Of a stretch of 64,000 bases of DNA, positions 36,928 through 47,793 are shown piece by piece. Position 1 is the first letter of the stretch. Every line of letters starts with the position of its first letter. A program made the translations under genes and the position numbers. Origin of the DNA: Echinococcus granulosus (lineage: Eukaryota > Platyhelminthes > Cestoda > Cyclophyllidea > Taeniidae); assembly GCF_000524195.1 (NCBI RefSeq), contig NW_020170385.1:823898-887897 (forward strand), given 5' to 3'. The notes under the pieces were generated by a model. It worked only from the letters and a program-made list of their open reading frames with translations. It was not told the DNA's origin and made no database searches.

Positions 36928-38896
36928 TACACTTTGATTAAATGAAGATTTTGAAGTTTGAAAACTTTATTATTGAAACCAATGAATCTGCAACCGTGTC
37001 CTAAAAGCCTGATTTTTTGTTACAAAACAAGCTGTGTTTGATCATTCCAGCGCATTAACATCAAGAAAATGTTAAGGTAGTACATCCGCCTAAATAAATT
37101 GCAATAGCATTGCCCGGAGACTAATATTTCCTTTGCATATGAATTGGTTTAATAACGCGTTCCCATTCATTAGTAAATTACATGGACACATCTGTCACCG
37201 TGTGTTCCATCAATTTGATCATCTCAACTAGGTCGAGCTCTCAATTGCAGTCATTTCAATGGAGGGTTCACTTCGTTAAAAGGGAGCATTATTTTGTGGC
37301 ATTAAACAAATTTGCAAATATGCATTTCGTCACAGTGACCTTAGACTCTAGGAAATTTCTACAGAATCGCTGTACTTTGCTGACTCAGCTGTGTAAAGTG
37401 ATTGGCTCTTTCCTCGTTTGTATTCTACCAAGAGCAGCTCAAAAGGGAAATAGCTCTTGAATTTCTTTCAAATTCACCAAAATGTTGGTATCAGCTTTGG
37501 AATTAGCAGTTTTCGGTAAGATTGTGGTCCCACATCTTCCATAATTTATAAACGAATGTTTGGATCTAATTACTAAAATAAGGAATTGAACAATATTAAA
37601 ATAGTACACAATGTATTCATTTAGGGTCTTAAAACTGCTAGTGACTTTCAGTGAAAAGTCGCTTGCTGTACAGCAGATAATATGAATAGAAAAGTTCCTT
37701 CGGGTAGGCTTAGGGTTTTGCTTGGGCAGCGATAGAGAGTTGGTTGACAATGCATTATCTATACCTGTAATTTCATCTTGGATTATTTCCAAAGGTCCTT
37801 TGCGTCCACGAGTAGGTGTACGAGATCTAAGTCTATAGTCTAGGGTACCATAGCATTTATCAATCAATCTTCATGAAGTTGAACACCCCATTATATTGCC
37901 TCACCATCCGACTATTGTTGCCCAACAAAAGTTATCATGACTTCAGTCGAAGCTTTCATATGGGTCCCCCGAAATTTTCTTCCAAAGTACAAAGGCACAA
38001 TTCGCGCACACGCTATGCTAAATGATTCCTTATTATTTGCATCGCATCACCAGCTGCGTGACAACGGTACTGGTGTCGATCCTTTCATATTTGGAATCGA
38101 CCGTTACTAGCGTTTTCGCTGTGCAAAATGTAACCTGCCTTTGTTTGTTCAACTGATAAGCACGTGACACAGAAATACGACTGTTAAGGTAAGGGGCGAC
38201 TAGTGGTGGGCTGGGCTGCGCCGAAATTCCTTTTTGTGTCAAACGCCTATTTTGCGTCCTTGTGTCTACGGCCACCTCTATTATCCCAAAGAGCAATCTT
38301 CCCCATTACAAGTACTTAGGTGGCATCTCGGGAGCTAGTAATTAATGCGTTCTACGAATAGTAAATCAGTCTGATTAATTTTTGACACCCCATAACTGTG
38401 AATTGAACCGCATGCTTTCAGTGACACTTTCCTCATTCAATGCTCACTACGTAACACACCGGAGGTACTTAGTTGGCATATATCGGTCAAATCATTTCCG
38501 GCGGATTAAGGAACTCAAGACCAGTAAACCAACAAAAAGCGCAATTAGCTTTCGAAAATTAAGTTACGTAGGCTATTCATTTCCATTGGAAGCGAAGTCT
38601 AAAAGTGACTATCACGCCTTAAAACGGTGTTCGCAAAATGTTGCATGAAATTTCTCAAACGACAAATCACCATGCTCGCCAGTTGCAATGGTGGGCTTGA
38701 AGGAGTAGAGCAGCTACAGCAACCAAAACTAAAGGCTGTGCAACTTGTCACTGCGGTGGCGGTGTAATGTGAGCCGAGGGGAGATGAGTCGTTGCTTTGA
38801 GTGAAAACGGAAATCGATTTACACGATTTGAAAAAGTGACGCCTCTCAAGGTCAGGCAAATGACCATAAAATAAGCGAGAGCAGGGCGATCTTATT
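36928..38896. other. Intergenic, nothing recognised
   Basis: Short open frames on both strands (for example minus 37439-37867 and 38033-38296) have no domain, no splice context and no convincing hydrophobic pattern. I see no repeat or RNA gene. Confidence 0.4.
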
Positions 38897-39812
38897 ATGT
38901 TAGGTGACGAAGGCGCCAATGTTCCTAGCTTTCACAACCAGCTTAGGCTAGATCGCATAGAAATCAGTAATGGAAGAGAGGGCGGCGGTTTGGACGAAAC
39001 GTATTATGGGGCTTTCCATGAGGCGAAAACAAGAACTATTACTGGGCCTAACCATTCATTACCAAAGAACACACAATCATACCCTTTATCATCTAGTCAT
39101 AACGGTGCACCTTGAAATAGAACACCTAACTCTAACATTCCAAGACTGATTTCTAGTGACTCTGTATCAGCGTTCGGAACTGACAGCGCTCTTGCTCGTC
39201 TTGTCAATACACCCGTCAAAAAGAGTGAGGAATCTCTTTTGTCAACAATTGAATGATGTCCACCCAAAAAAGTGGAGCATCAATCGCAAGGGAGCCTTCT
39301 GTTTTCTTTCCATGGGATTTCTTCTAACATTGTTCATTAAAGAAACAGCATTCCTTACGTTAAGTGTACTTCAAAATATTTGCCGGGCTGTAGCTGCACT
39401 TGTTACTATTGGTGCGGTGTTGGCCTGTTTCATGGCCCTAATGGATTGGATCGCCTGTTGGGTATCCTATAATTCAAGTGTCGCGAGAAAGGACTATACC
39501 GACCTCCAAAATCTAACGGCGAAGAACGAGCCTATCCATACGGACGCTAAAGCTTTGAGCCTGCTTCGACTTGAAAGTGGAAATAGCACCACAGATGAAG
39601 TAGGCACATGTACTGCCTATGAAGTACTGAAAGGATGCAGACCGAAATACGTGAAGGGTCATCGTGCACCGGCATGCGGCTGTATTCTATTTGTTTTCTG
39701 TAATGTATTTTTACTAAGCCTTTTCTACATAATAGCGTTTTTTGGCTATGGTCATCAGCTTTGGCTGGTCTGCATTCTCAGCAGTGCTGCACCAAAAGTA
39801 TTTCTAGTGTAA
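38897..39812 (+). CDS. Unrecognised multi-pass membrane protein B
   Basis: Two exons, 38897-39104 and 39157-39812, joined by a 52-nt GT-AG intron (GTGCAC...TTCTAG) in matching phase, give 287 residues. I do not recognise the family. Residues 1-75 are polar and glycine/serine-rich. Hydrophobic segments lie at about 115-135, 145-172 and 243-265, with a shorter fourth at about 268-281. A polar loop of roughly 70 residues separates the second and third. The spacing (polar N-terminus, two close helices, long loop, third helix) mirrors protein A about 2 kb upstream on the same strand, and the first helices share a short pattern (FCLSASIVTFVLILFES against FCFLSMGFLLTLFIKET). Diverged tandem copies are possible but not proven. 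The C-terminus ends soon after the last helix, so a further exon may be missing. Confidence 0.5.
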
Positions 39813-40691
39813 ATATGTAATTAACGCAGGAGAATCCCTTAAACTCCAATAGTAGTTTGTAATATTCTGAGTGTGTTGAATCAACCTTGTGTGAATTAGC
39901 AACACAAAACAACACAAAAAAGTTTTTGCAGCAGTTATAACTTGATGTTTGAGTTATTCGTACAGATTTAACGTACTCATAGCACTTAAGAAAAAACACT
40001 CCCTACTATCCAAATTTTCGTTTTAGCGGCTACCAAGTAGGGCTAACTCTTCGGCAGTAAAATGTTCCTACACTAATCCCTTCGTACATTCAAAAGGGTG
40101 GGCAGAAGAACGTTTTAGTGGTCCTAATGCATTATGTGCAATATCCAAGTTCCAACCACGCCTGTAACGACATTAGAGCAGCAGACCTGATGTAATCAAC
40201 TGCCTACGGCATTGAAACAGGACAATTGCACCACATTACCTGTTTGTGCAAAAGTGGCACATTCTGGGAAGGAAGCAACCTAATATGAATAGATCACTTT
40301 TTCCTGTGAATCATGGCATCTAAACCGAGACAGGGGAAGCCGCATCAGGTGCCATTCAGACATGGAGCACTTTGGGTCGTTCACTTTGACCTGTTTGTAA
40401 AGCAAAGAAGAGAAACCCTTCTCAGAACCAGTCGTTCATGACGCTCTACAAACGCCTACGTAGCCGGTTTAATTTCTTCGGTTTTCTTGTACAAAGCAAA
40501 GCGGCCAAACCTCACGACGTCAACGCTCAGATGTCAGGGCTATTCACGATCTTAATAATGCGGATAACTTAGCCAGCCTCATACGCGTAAACCCCGGAGG
40601 GCGGTCACCTTTGGACTGTGCACCCAATGCCGTTGAAAAGTACCCGCGGATCCACACAATGCGCCAATTCCACGCGTGCCAACAAGCTTGA
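39813..40691. other. Intergenic, convergent 3' ends
   Basis: Lies between the plus-strand membrane-protein B and the minus-strand SLC7 gene. No coding pattern is recognised. Confidence 0.4.
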
Positions 40692-43600
40692 TTACAAGGG
40701 GTGACTGCCCCTTGACTCCATTTCCGCCAGGTCTCCAGATGACGCTGCAGATACACGCGTCCCCGAAAACGTCCCTGTTTCGATTCGCTAGAAGCTTCCA
40801 ATCTAGCGGCTGATTCCCAAACTCTCAAGATAGTCTCTCTCTCGTTCTACCCATCCCGTTTGGCTGATATCACACACGCACATTCATTGTGTGCAAATAA
40901 TCACCACTAGGCAGGAACCCATCAAGAGGCATGAATGGGTGAGAGTGAAACGACCCCGCCAGCTAGCTGGTCATTAGGTGCCCGTATGCTGTGCCACCTT
41001 GCCTACCCATACAGGCTGGCAAATAAAGACGCCTTCTCAGTACTCTGATTGAGAACTCGATAGGGCCGGAGTTCACACAAATAAGCATCAAATAGGAAGA
41101 GGTTATTACCAGTCCAATCAAGCAAATCCCGGAATTACACCTCAGTAGTTATTAGTACGCTTTGCTCCAGAGGAAACCAATTAATTATCGGATTATTGCC
41201 AACATGGTCGAAAGTTGGGGCATGGGTTCACAGTCCACCAAATGTCGTGCTAATCCATTTCGATAATGCCGAGTACCAGTAACTGTACACCTAGGTTGAG
41301 TAGAATCTTTTCAAGAGGAGGCCACCAACTTAACCAACAAAAAAATACAATCTGAGTCCTGCAGCTAATTGCCTGCTGTCTATGACAGAACTTCCAAAAG
41401 CAGCAGCTTTGAAGACATGACATAAGCCACCACGACCCCTGTTAGCATTGTTCTGGTGAAACGGCCCCCAACATAAACCGAACGTTTGAAACGTACGTGT
41501 ACCTTCACCTGATGTGCTGATGACAAACCGTACAAATCCGATTGTCAATGAATTCCTGCACACATTCTACGAAATTTAGGGATGATCGTGAACCCCTAAA
41601 AACCCGATGCCCGTAAATTGTGTGCACGTGGATAGGAATTAACGAGGAAAGAGGGGACATGCAGGGTGGCTATTAAATCGGATAGACAGTCAAACGTCTA
41701 TTAGCTGCACAATCAGGTGCACGTACGAATGCTAATATTCTACGGGGTAGAGAGGGCGAAGGGGAGAGGAAACGCAAACGACGGAATGGAATTTCACTGT
41801 CATCGAAGATTCAGCAACATTGACTTAATTCTGAGGCGCCAGTTGGAGGACTTTCTGAGCGCTAATGGTGACGGCATCTGAAGGCGAACAGGATAAATTG
41901 GAGTTTGCAAGAAGCGAAAAGCGAATCATCGTTGATAGCGGAGGAAGGCGTAAACTTACCAACTTTCCTTTGTAAGCATGCAGGCTTCGGCGACCAGGTT
42001 ATACCCAAAAGGTAGATAGGAATGCCCGTAGCAATAATTGCACACCCGTACACTGCGGTGGAAAAAACTTGTGCACTTAGTGAGCATACTTATTTTTTGC
42101 CTAAATTCAGTGTTCATTGGCATTAAATTAAATCATTGAGCGACCGCTGAGGTAAATAGGGGAAAGCAAACATTAAATGCTTGCTGTAATGAAAATGCTA
42201 CAGTGCTACTTTGATTATATTTGCATTAGCCGTGTTCCAATGGTACACGTTAAAGCCTCAAAATATGCAGCAAATAAGTCATCCATTGGATGAAAGCAAA
42301 GAGGTAGCATTTACAACTGCTCCCAATAAACTCAAAAAAATCACACAGGTATCAATCAAGCGATATTAATATTGAGGCTCTAATATCGGTAATTTTCCTC
42401 TCTCAACCAAAATAACTAGAAAAATTCTTTCCAGGTTCTCCCCGTAATTAGATGATAAACTAACTCAATCGAGCAAAAACCTGAGTTTATGCACTCCATC
42501 AACTACCCTCAACCGCGAAGTTCACTAGAGCTTTTTTGGGGACTAGCAACATACAGTTGCCGAACAACACGGAAATCAAAAGAAATTTGAGATATTGGAT
42601 GCTGATAACTTACAGGACTCCATGGGGGCACCAATAAATGAGAAAATGATGAGGAAAGCGCTCATTCCAACGTAGATTATGGGGAACAATATTGGCACCT
42701 GTGGAGAACGAAACCCGTCAACTACTTGCGAGCAAATGAAATGCATGCTCCAGATTCATTGGTCCAATCAAGATCCGCCGACATTCGCCACAGCGATCAG
42801 GCGAGACAATGCCCCTAGAATCCTATTGAAGCTAACTTATTCGATTTCTAACCTGGCTATAGTTTATCGACGTGGGTCTAGCTACAGAGCTACCGATTTA
42901 ATTGAAATGTGGATCATACTTGAACCGCCACAGGTGAGTAAGTGCAAGACAGTAACAATTTTGCATGTTTACTAGTACGCGCCACAGTATTTAAATGAAG
43001 CAGTTACGATATAAGTAATTCAGGCAATGATAGTGCGAATAAGATGAAACCCATCATAATTACGTCGGTCCTTCACTCAACCACGACTAAACGAAGGGGA
43101 GGATGCTTACCCGAACAGGACGGATGGCCTCCTTACGAGTTATCCGGAAGATGATGACGATGAGAACAGAGAGAGAAATCGCCAGCCATTGCACGAAACC
43201 GAGATAGTTCATCAGGGCGTACAAATCAGTGACCGAGAGGTATAGCAACGAGAAGAATGCCTAAAATGTGCAACAGTATACTATTAGTACAAAGCGGCAA
43301 CAGAGACTCAGACATCAGGTGAATATCCGAATATGCTTCTCAGGGATGTGAGTGGAACCATTTAAAGTAGAGCGGCGTTGATAGGTTACAGGACTGATAC
43401 AATTAAGCCATTCAGCACCCAGACTCAAACTATTTAACCGGCTTTGTGAAATATTGAGTAGAGATGCATTCGGGTAAAAGCAATACTGTGGAGATTACCG
43501 TAAAAACGACAGCGGGAAGTGGCGTCAGCTTGTGGATGTGGAGGAAAGCCATAACACGTGGCATTTGGCTCTCCTCGCCAGCCACAAAGAATATGCGCGA

Positions 43601-45260
43601 GGTAGTGAGCATAGCACCATTGACACCACCGAAAGTCGACAGTGCTACAAAGATCGACATGATCCACCATCCATGACTGTACAAACGCTGAGCAAACGTC
43701 TAAAACGGAAGAGGATTAGTGTCACCTATCGCCAACCTCTGCGTTCCCAGGTTACTCGGAGGAGTAGTGAGCAGGTCAACCGACTAGCTTGGCATTAAGG
43801 TGCATGTAAATGCACTGATAAAGTGCAAATAGGCCTTGCTTAAATAGGCGAACTAGCTGTAGAACGAGTAAAGAGGCCGCCTAGCGCTTCAAAGAGAACG
43901 AGTCAGCGATTGGTTTGGCACGTGCACCCCACCGGCACTGCAGAACAACTTGCCAACACGGCAGCAACAACATGCGCGTGCGCACGCAGATTATGAAGAT
44001 GCACGTGACTATGGCCCACCTCCGAGCATGCCCGATTCCATTTTCCCCAACATCGCCGTGATGTGAAAAAAGTACTTAACTAACGATTTATGGACAGCAT
44101 TTGGCGTTGGTACTAATTACGTCAGGAGCACATAGATGGAAAGTGACAGTGGATACTCCAAAATACTAAGTCCAATCACTTGTCCAGATTATGCTTTCTG
44201 ATTGTTGAGAGCGATATGAATTAGGTCCGGAAAATTAGATAACACTAAAACTTGTTAATAGCTTCGCAAGAAAACGCACCACGGCAACGGCAGGTGTTAT
44301 AAGAATTTCATGAACGTCAACGGTCGTAAAGTAGGCGACGTTGCAGAGAGTGTAGGCAGCCGTCACAACTAGGCAGGAGAAAACTATAGCGATTGGCAAA
44401 TCGCGCTTTGGGTTCTTCATCTCCTCAATCATGCAGTTCAGGTAGTTCCAGCCAGCATAAGCAAAGAGACCTGAGTAGAAGCCAGTTGCTATACCACCCA
44501 AACTCCAGTCCGACCCCTCAAAGGCACTATCGAATGCCTCCACACGACCTTAAGATGAAAATCACGATTTCATTAAAGGCTACTTAGCAAAGGGAACACC
44601 GAATGAGAAAAAGTTATCACAAATTGCATACCAAATCCCATTTGAACAAAACCAGTGATGATTATCATGATAATAGCCGCGAGTTTTCCATAGGTAAAGA
44701 CATCCTGAACTCGCGTCGAAAGTCGAGTGGAATAACAATTTATGTATGTAATTAAAACTAAAATAGGAAATAATTTTAGGACAAAAAACTGGCAAAGGCA
44801 GAAAAACTAGGACCATAAAAAACATACGGATGCACGCAGCACCAAGAAGTCTGACAGCCATATCTGGTTGCTGACAATCGGGGAAGATTGGCTGTAGAGT
44901 GTACTTGGCAAAGGTCATAGCAATGACAGCGATGGTTGCCGGCCTAACAACAATGACTTCAACCCACATTCGCAAGAAACCGAAGAAGGGACCAAAAGCT
45001 TCCAAAATGTAGGCGTAGTCAGCACCCGAACGGTGGATTAACGTGCCCAATTCTGCGTAGCAATATGCACCAAGAAGCGAGAAGAGACCGCAGGCAACCC
45101 ACAGAATCAGGCTGGCACCTACACTTTTCACACTTGCGAGAATACCGGTTGGACTAACAAAGATTCCGGAGCCGATCATCGAGCCAATGATGACGTTGAT
45201 GCCCTGCACTAACCCAATCGTCTTCTCCATCTGAACACGGCCATTTGGTTCTCCTCCCAT
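40692..45260 (-). CDS. SLC7 light-chain amino acid transporter (LAT/heteromeric type)
   Basis: Twelve-span APC-superfamily transporter of the SLC7 light-chain (LAT) group, which exchanges large neutral or related amino acids at the plasma membrane when paired with an SLC3 heavy chain. Exons (minus strand): 45260-44828, 44757-44632, 44548-44280, 43699-43487, 43260-43111, 42698-42614, 42052-41960 and probably 40744-40692. Phases agree at all joins, giving 473 aa. The substrate-site motif GSGIFVSPTG is at residues 30-39, with CYAELGTLI at 67-75. The heavy-chain disulfide cysteine is conserved at C129 (FPDC), in the loop after the third helix. Later landmarks are CYSTRLSTRVQD, YSGLFAYAGWNYLN and TFGGVNGAM. 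The final short exon (ending in a GSHPL tail and TAA) rests only on phase and a CTGCAG acceptor. The first ATG downstream of an acceptor at 45294 was used as start. Substrate preference cannot be read from sequence. Confidence 0.92.
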
Positions 45261-45293
45261 CTTCACTGCTCGCAGCTTAACCAAATGATGCTT
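45261..45293 (-). other. 5' leader of the SLC7 start exon
   Basis: A minus-strand acceptor (GTTATAG) ends at 45294, leaving 33 nt before the ATG. The leader frame is open but starts no ATG of its own. It is joined either to an upstream noncoding exon or to a trans-spliced leader. Confidence 0.45.
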
Positions 45294-46307
45294 CTATAAC
45301 AAGATGAAAATTCACAACAAAGACAGCAAGTAGCAGTCTCAAAACAAAACCAAAAAATTTTACTAAAAAGGACTAAATACATAGATGCGTCATGTATATG
45401 CTCCGAAGCCTCATCTGAAAGGTGCCATTCACAATCTTTGCCTTAGAAAAGGACTTAATCCAATCATGGAAACAACCCTCATCGTGAAGGAAAACATAAG
45501 AAGGGACAAAAGATACGTCATTTAACAAGAAGACTAAGCGCTTAGATATAAACGCGTTCACAGAACCCATACCCCAAACCTGAACCGGCAATGCGCAAAA
45601 GAGCTCAGAACGTCCGCCGACAAACACAGCGGAAACCCTAGGTTCTTGTTAATGCTGTGAAGCGAACAATTCAAACAAATGAAGACAAAAGCAAAAATCA
45701 TCAGCTCAAATTTGATTCCTTTAAAACCTTTGTTAAATACAACACAAAAGCTAGAACTCTATTTAGTCAAGGCATTAAAGTTGAATACATGACAACCATA
45801 TTATGAACTTGTTCAATCGATGCATCTGTTGTGATTTCATGCAAGCCGTTTCATTAACTACTATCAAAAATAAGAGTCATCATACAAAATCAGTGCAAGC
45901 ATTTGACAAACCAGCTGTTTTTTGAGTGATGATGTAATACGTCAATTGTTTAACTGCCGGTTTTGGCAAGGGGCCACTTTGTGCCATGACCATTGTACCT
46001 CGACAGGTGGGCTGGCCTCCAGGCCATGCCAGTAGCCTTCAACACACTTGTACGCTAAGTATATATGTAAATTGAATGTGCATGAACATATATATGTATA
46101 TAAACATATGTGCACTCTTGCGTCTTCAGGAAAGTCTGGAGGCACTACCTGGGTGGCAGCGTGTGGTAATGCGAAAGTAGTCAGTTCGCTGCAACTCATT
46201 AAAATATTGTTGAAAAAAATAACATCTCCTCTTCTAAAAGTGCTTCGCTGCACGTGAAATCAAATCCTCTTAAGGAAAATAACCGGTAAAATGATACCTA
46301 CCCTTAC

Positions 46308-46388
46308 TTGCAGTATCATGCACGTGAATGCTAATTTCAGATTCTGGATTGCTTTTAACAGCCAAAGCCTGTCCTGCCAACATATAGT
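46308..46388 (-). other. Possible upstream noncoding exon of the SLC7 gene
   Basis: On the minus strand a good donor (GCAA then GTAAGG) lies at 46308, with a short open frame starting at an ATG near 46387. Spliced to the acceptor at 45294, this frame reaches a stop within a few codons, so it would act as an upstream ORF, not as coding extension. The upstream border is a guess. Confidence 0.25.
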
Positions 46389-47793
46389 GTGGCATAGCTA
46401 AGAGACCATATATCATAATTTATCGGAAGCAAACGACCCTACATAAACATTAAGAACAGCCGAGTTGGAAAAATTACACACAAGGGTAATATCTAATTTG
46501 AATAGAAGCAACTCTTTTTACAAAGCACCACAATAAATTGGTCATGCACACTAAAAGGCCCCCGTAAATCTTTCAAACTAGGATTAAATAATGAGGAATC
46601 CTAATGGTCTTTGACACATTTAGTGTAAAAAAGGGAGGAGCTGATGCAATTCATGAATAAGACTACCATCTCGCTAACAAGGTTTGATTCCCAGCACTAA
46701 GGTGACTAGGAGCTGAGAATGTTTTCATGCTTATTATATGAGAAGTTTAAGTTATTAGAAACACCTGAAGAGAAAAATATCCTTTGTGGGACTGTACCCG
46801 CCTTCAACACCCCTAGGATACGATGACTGACAGATTGTTGTATAAACTTTACAAAGGATTGGCAACTGCCGGAGCCTAAGGCTTCTAAATTACAAGGTAG
46901 AACACAGGAAAGCGATTATTAATGAAGCTTAACTATTGGGTGTAGACAGAACAGGTTGCCGCTAATGCTTCCCATTAGCGGCAGCCCGTAAACCATCTTT
47001 GTTAGTTATGTTTAGGTCCAAAAGCAGAGAATTTCCCAAAAAGACGCACAATATTCGTCGGTGCGATGTTGGAAAGGATGGTGCGGTGTAGCGCCCAAAG
47101 TCACTGGTGAAGGCGCTATAAGTCGTAGCACGGGGCTACACGCGTAATGTGTTGGCTGTTTGCTTAACTCTCGGTTCTGATAAAAGGCACACCTGGGACC
47201 ACCGCCACTGTAACTCCGCCGATCTGGCTGGCGTCCGCACATAGCCATTGGCCCTAGTCTCTTCAGATGTCGAATGTACATACACATGTGTAGAACGGGG
47301 CTCATAGATCCCTTCTCCCCTCTTAGAACACTCAGGTTGTTTTGGCTTTGTTATGCTTAGTAGGATAAATAAGTGGCGAAGGCAAGTACAAGCTCAGGGA
47401 CGTGTAGACACGGAACCCCCTCCGGGTTGCAGAACGCTGACTCAGTCACGAGGATTGATTCTTCTCCGCCTCCCCTCTGAATGAAACACTAAAACAACAC
47501 AGATATTACATATGTACAAGCTAAGGATTAAACACCAAATATATTATGCTGCCTACTTACCATACAAGGCGATGTGCTCAAACAACTAAGGTCAATTGAA
47601 GCGAGTGTGCGCTGCTATTATTTCCAAAGGTGAAATTCTGATTGGTTTTAAAAATATTTCGTCAAAGATACATGTTGCCTTGGGCCCTTTATTATTATTA
47701 TTTTATTGGTAAGCCGGCAGTCCTTGAAGATTGATGTCATTTTTGCATATAAACTGCTTAGTGTCCATTGGACGTTTTCAAGGACTTTACGTG
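46389..47793. other. Intergenic between SLC7 (minus) and VPS18 (plus)
   Basis: Divergent promoter interval. Purine/pyrimidine-mixed sequence with a GC-richer block at about 47040-47480 whose origin I cannot assign, and an ATT repeat near 47689-47704. No coding exon was recognised. Confidence 0.4.

Noticed and set aside
40544..40828. Minus-strand frame of 94 codons after the SLC7 gene
   Set aside because: No domain, and it does not carry on the transporter frame. Only the 53-nt piece 40692-40744, in another frame, fits as a final exon.
46640..46720. B-box-like string GGTTTGATTCCC suggesting a tRNA
   Set aside because: No A box at the right distance, and no acceptor or anticodon stem could be folded.
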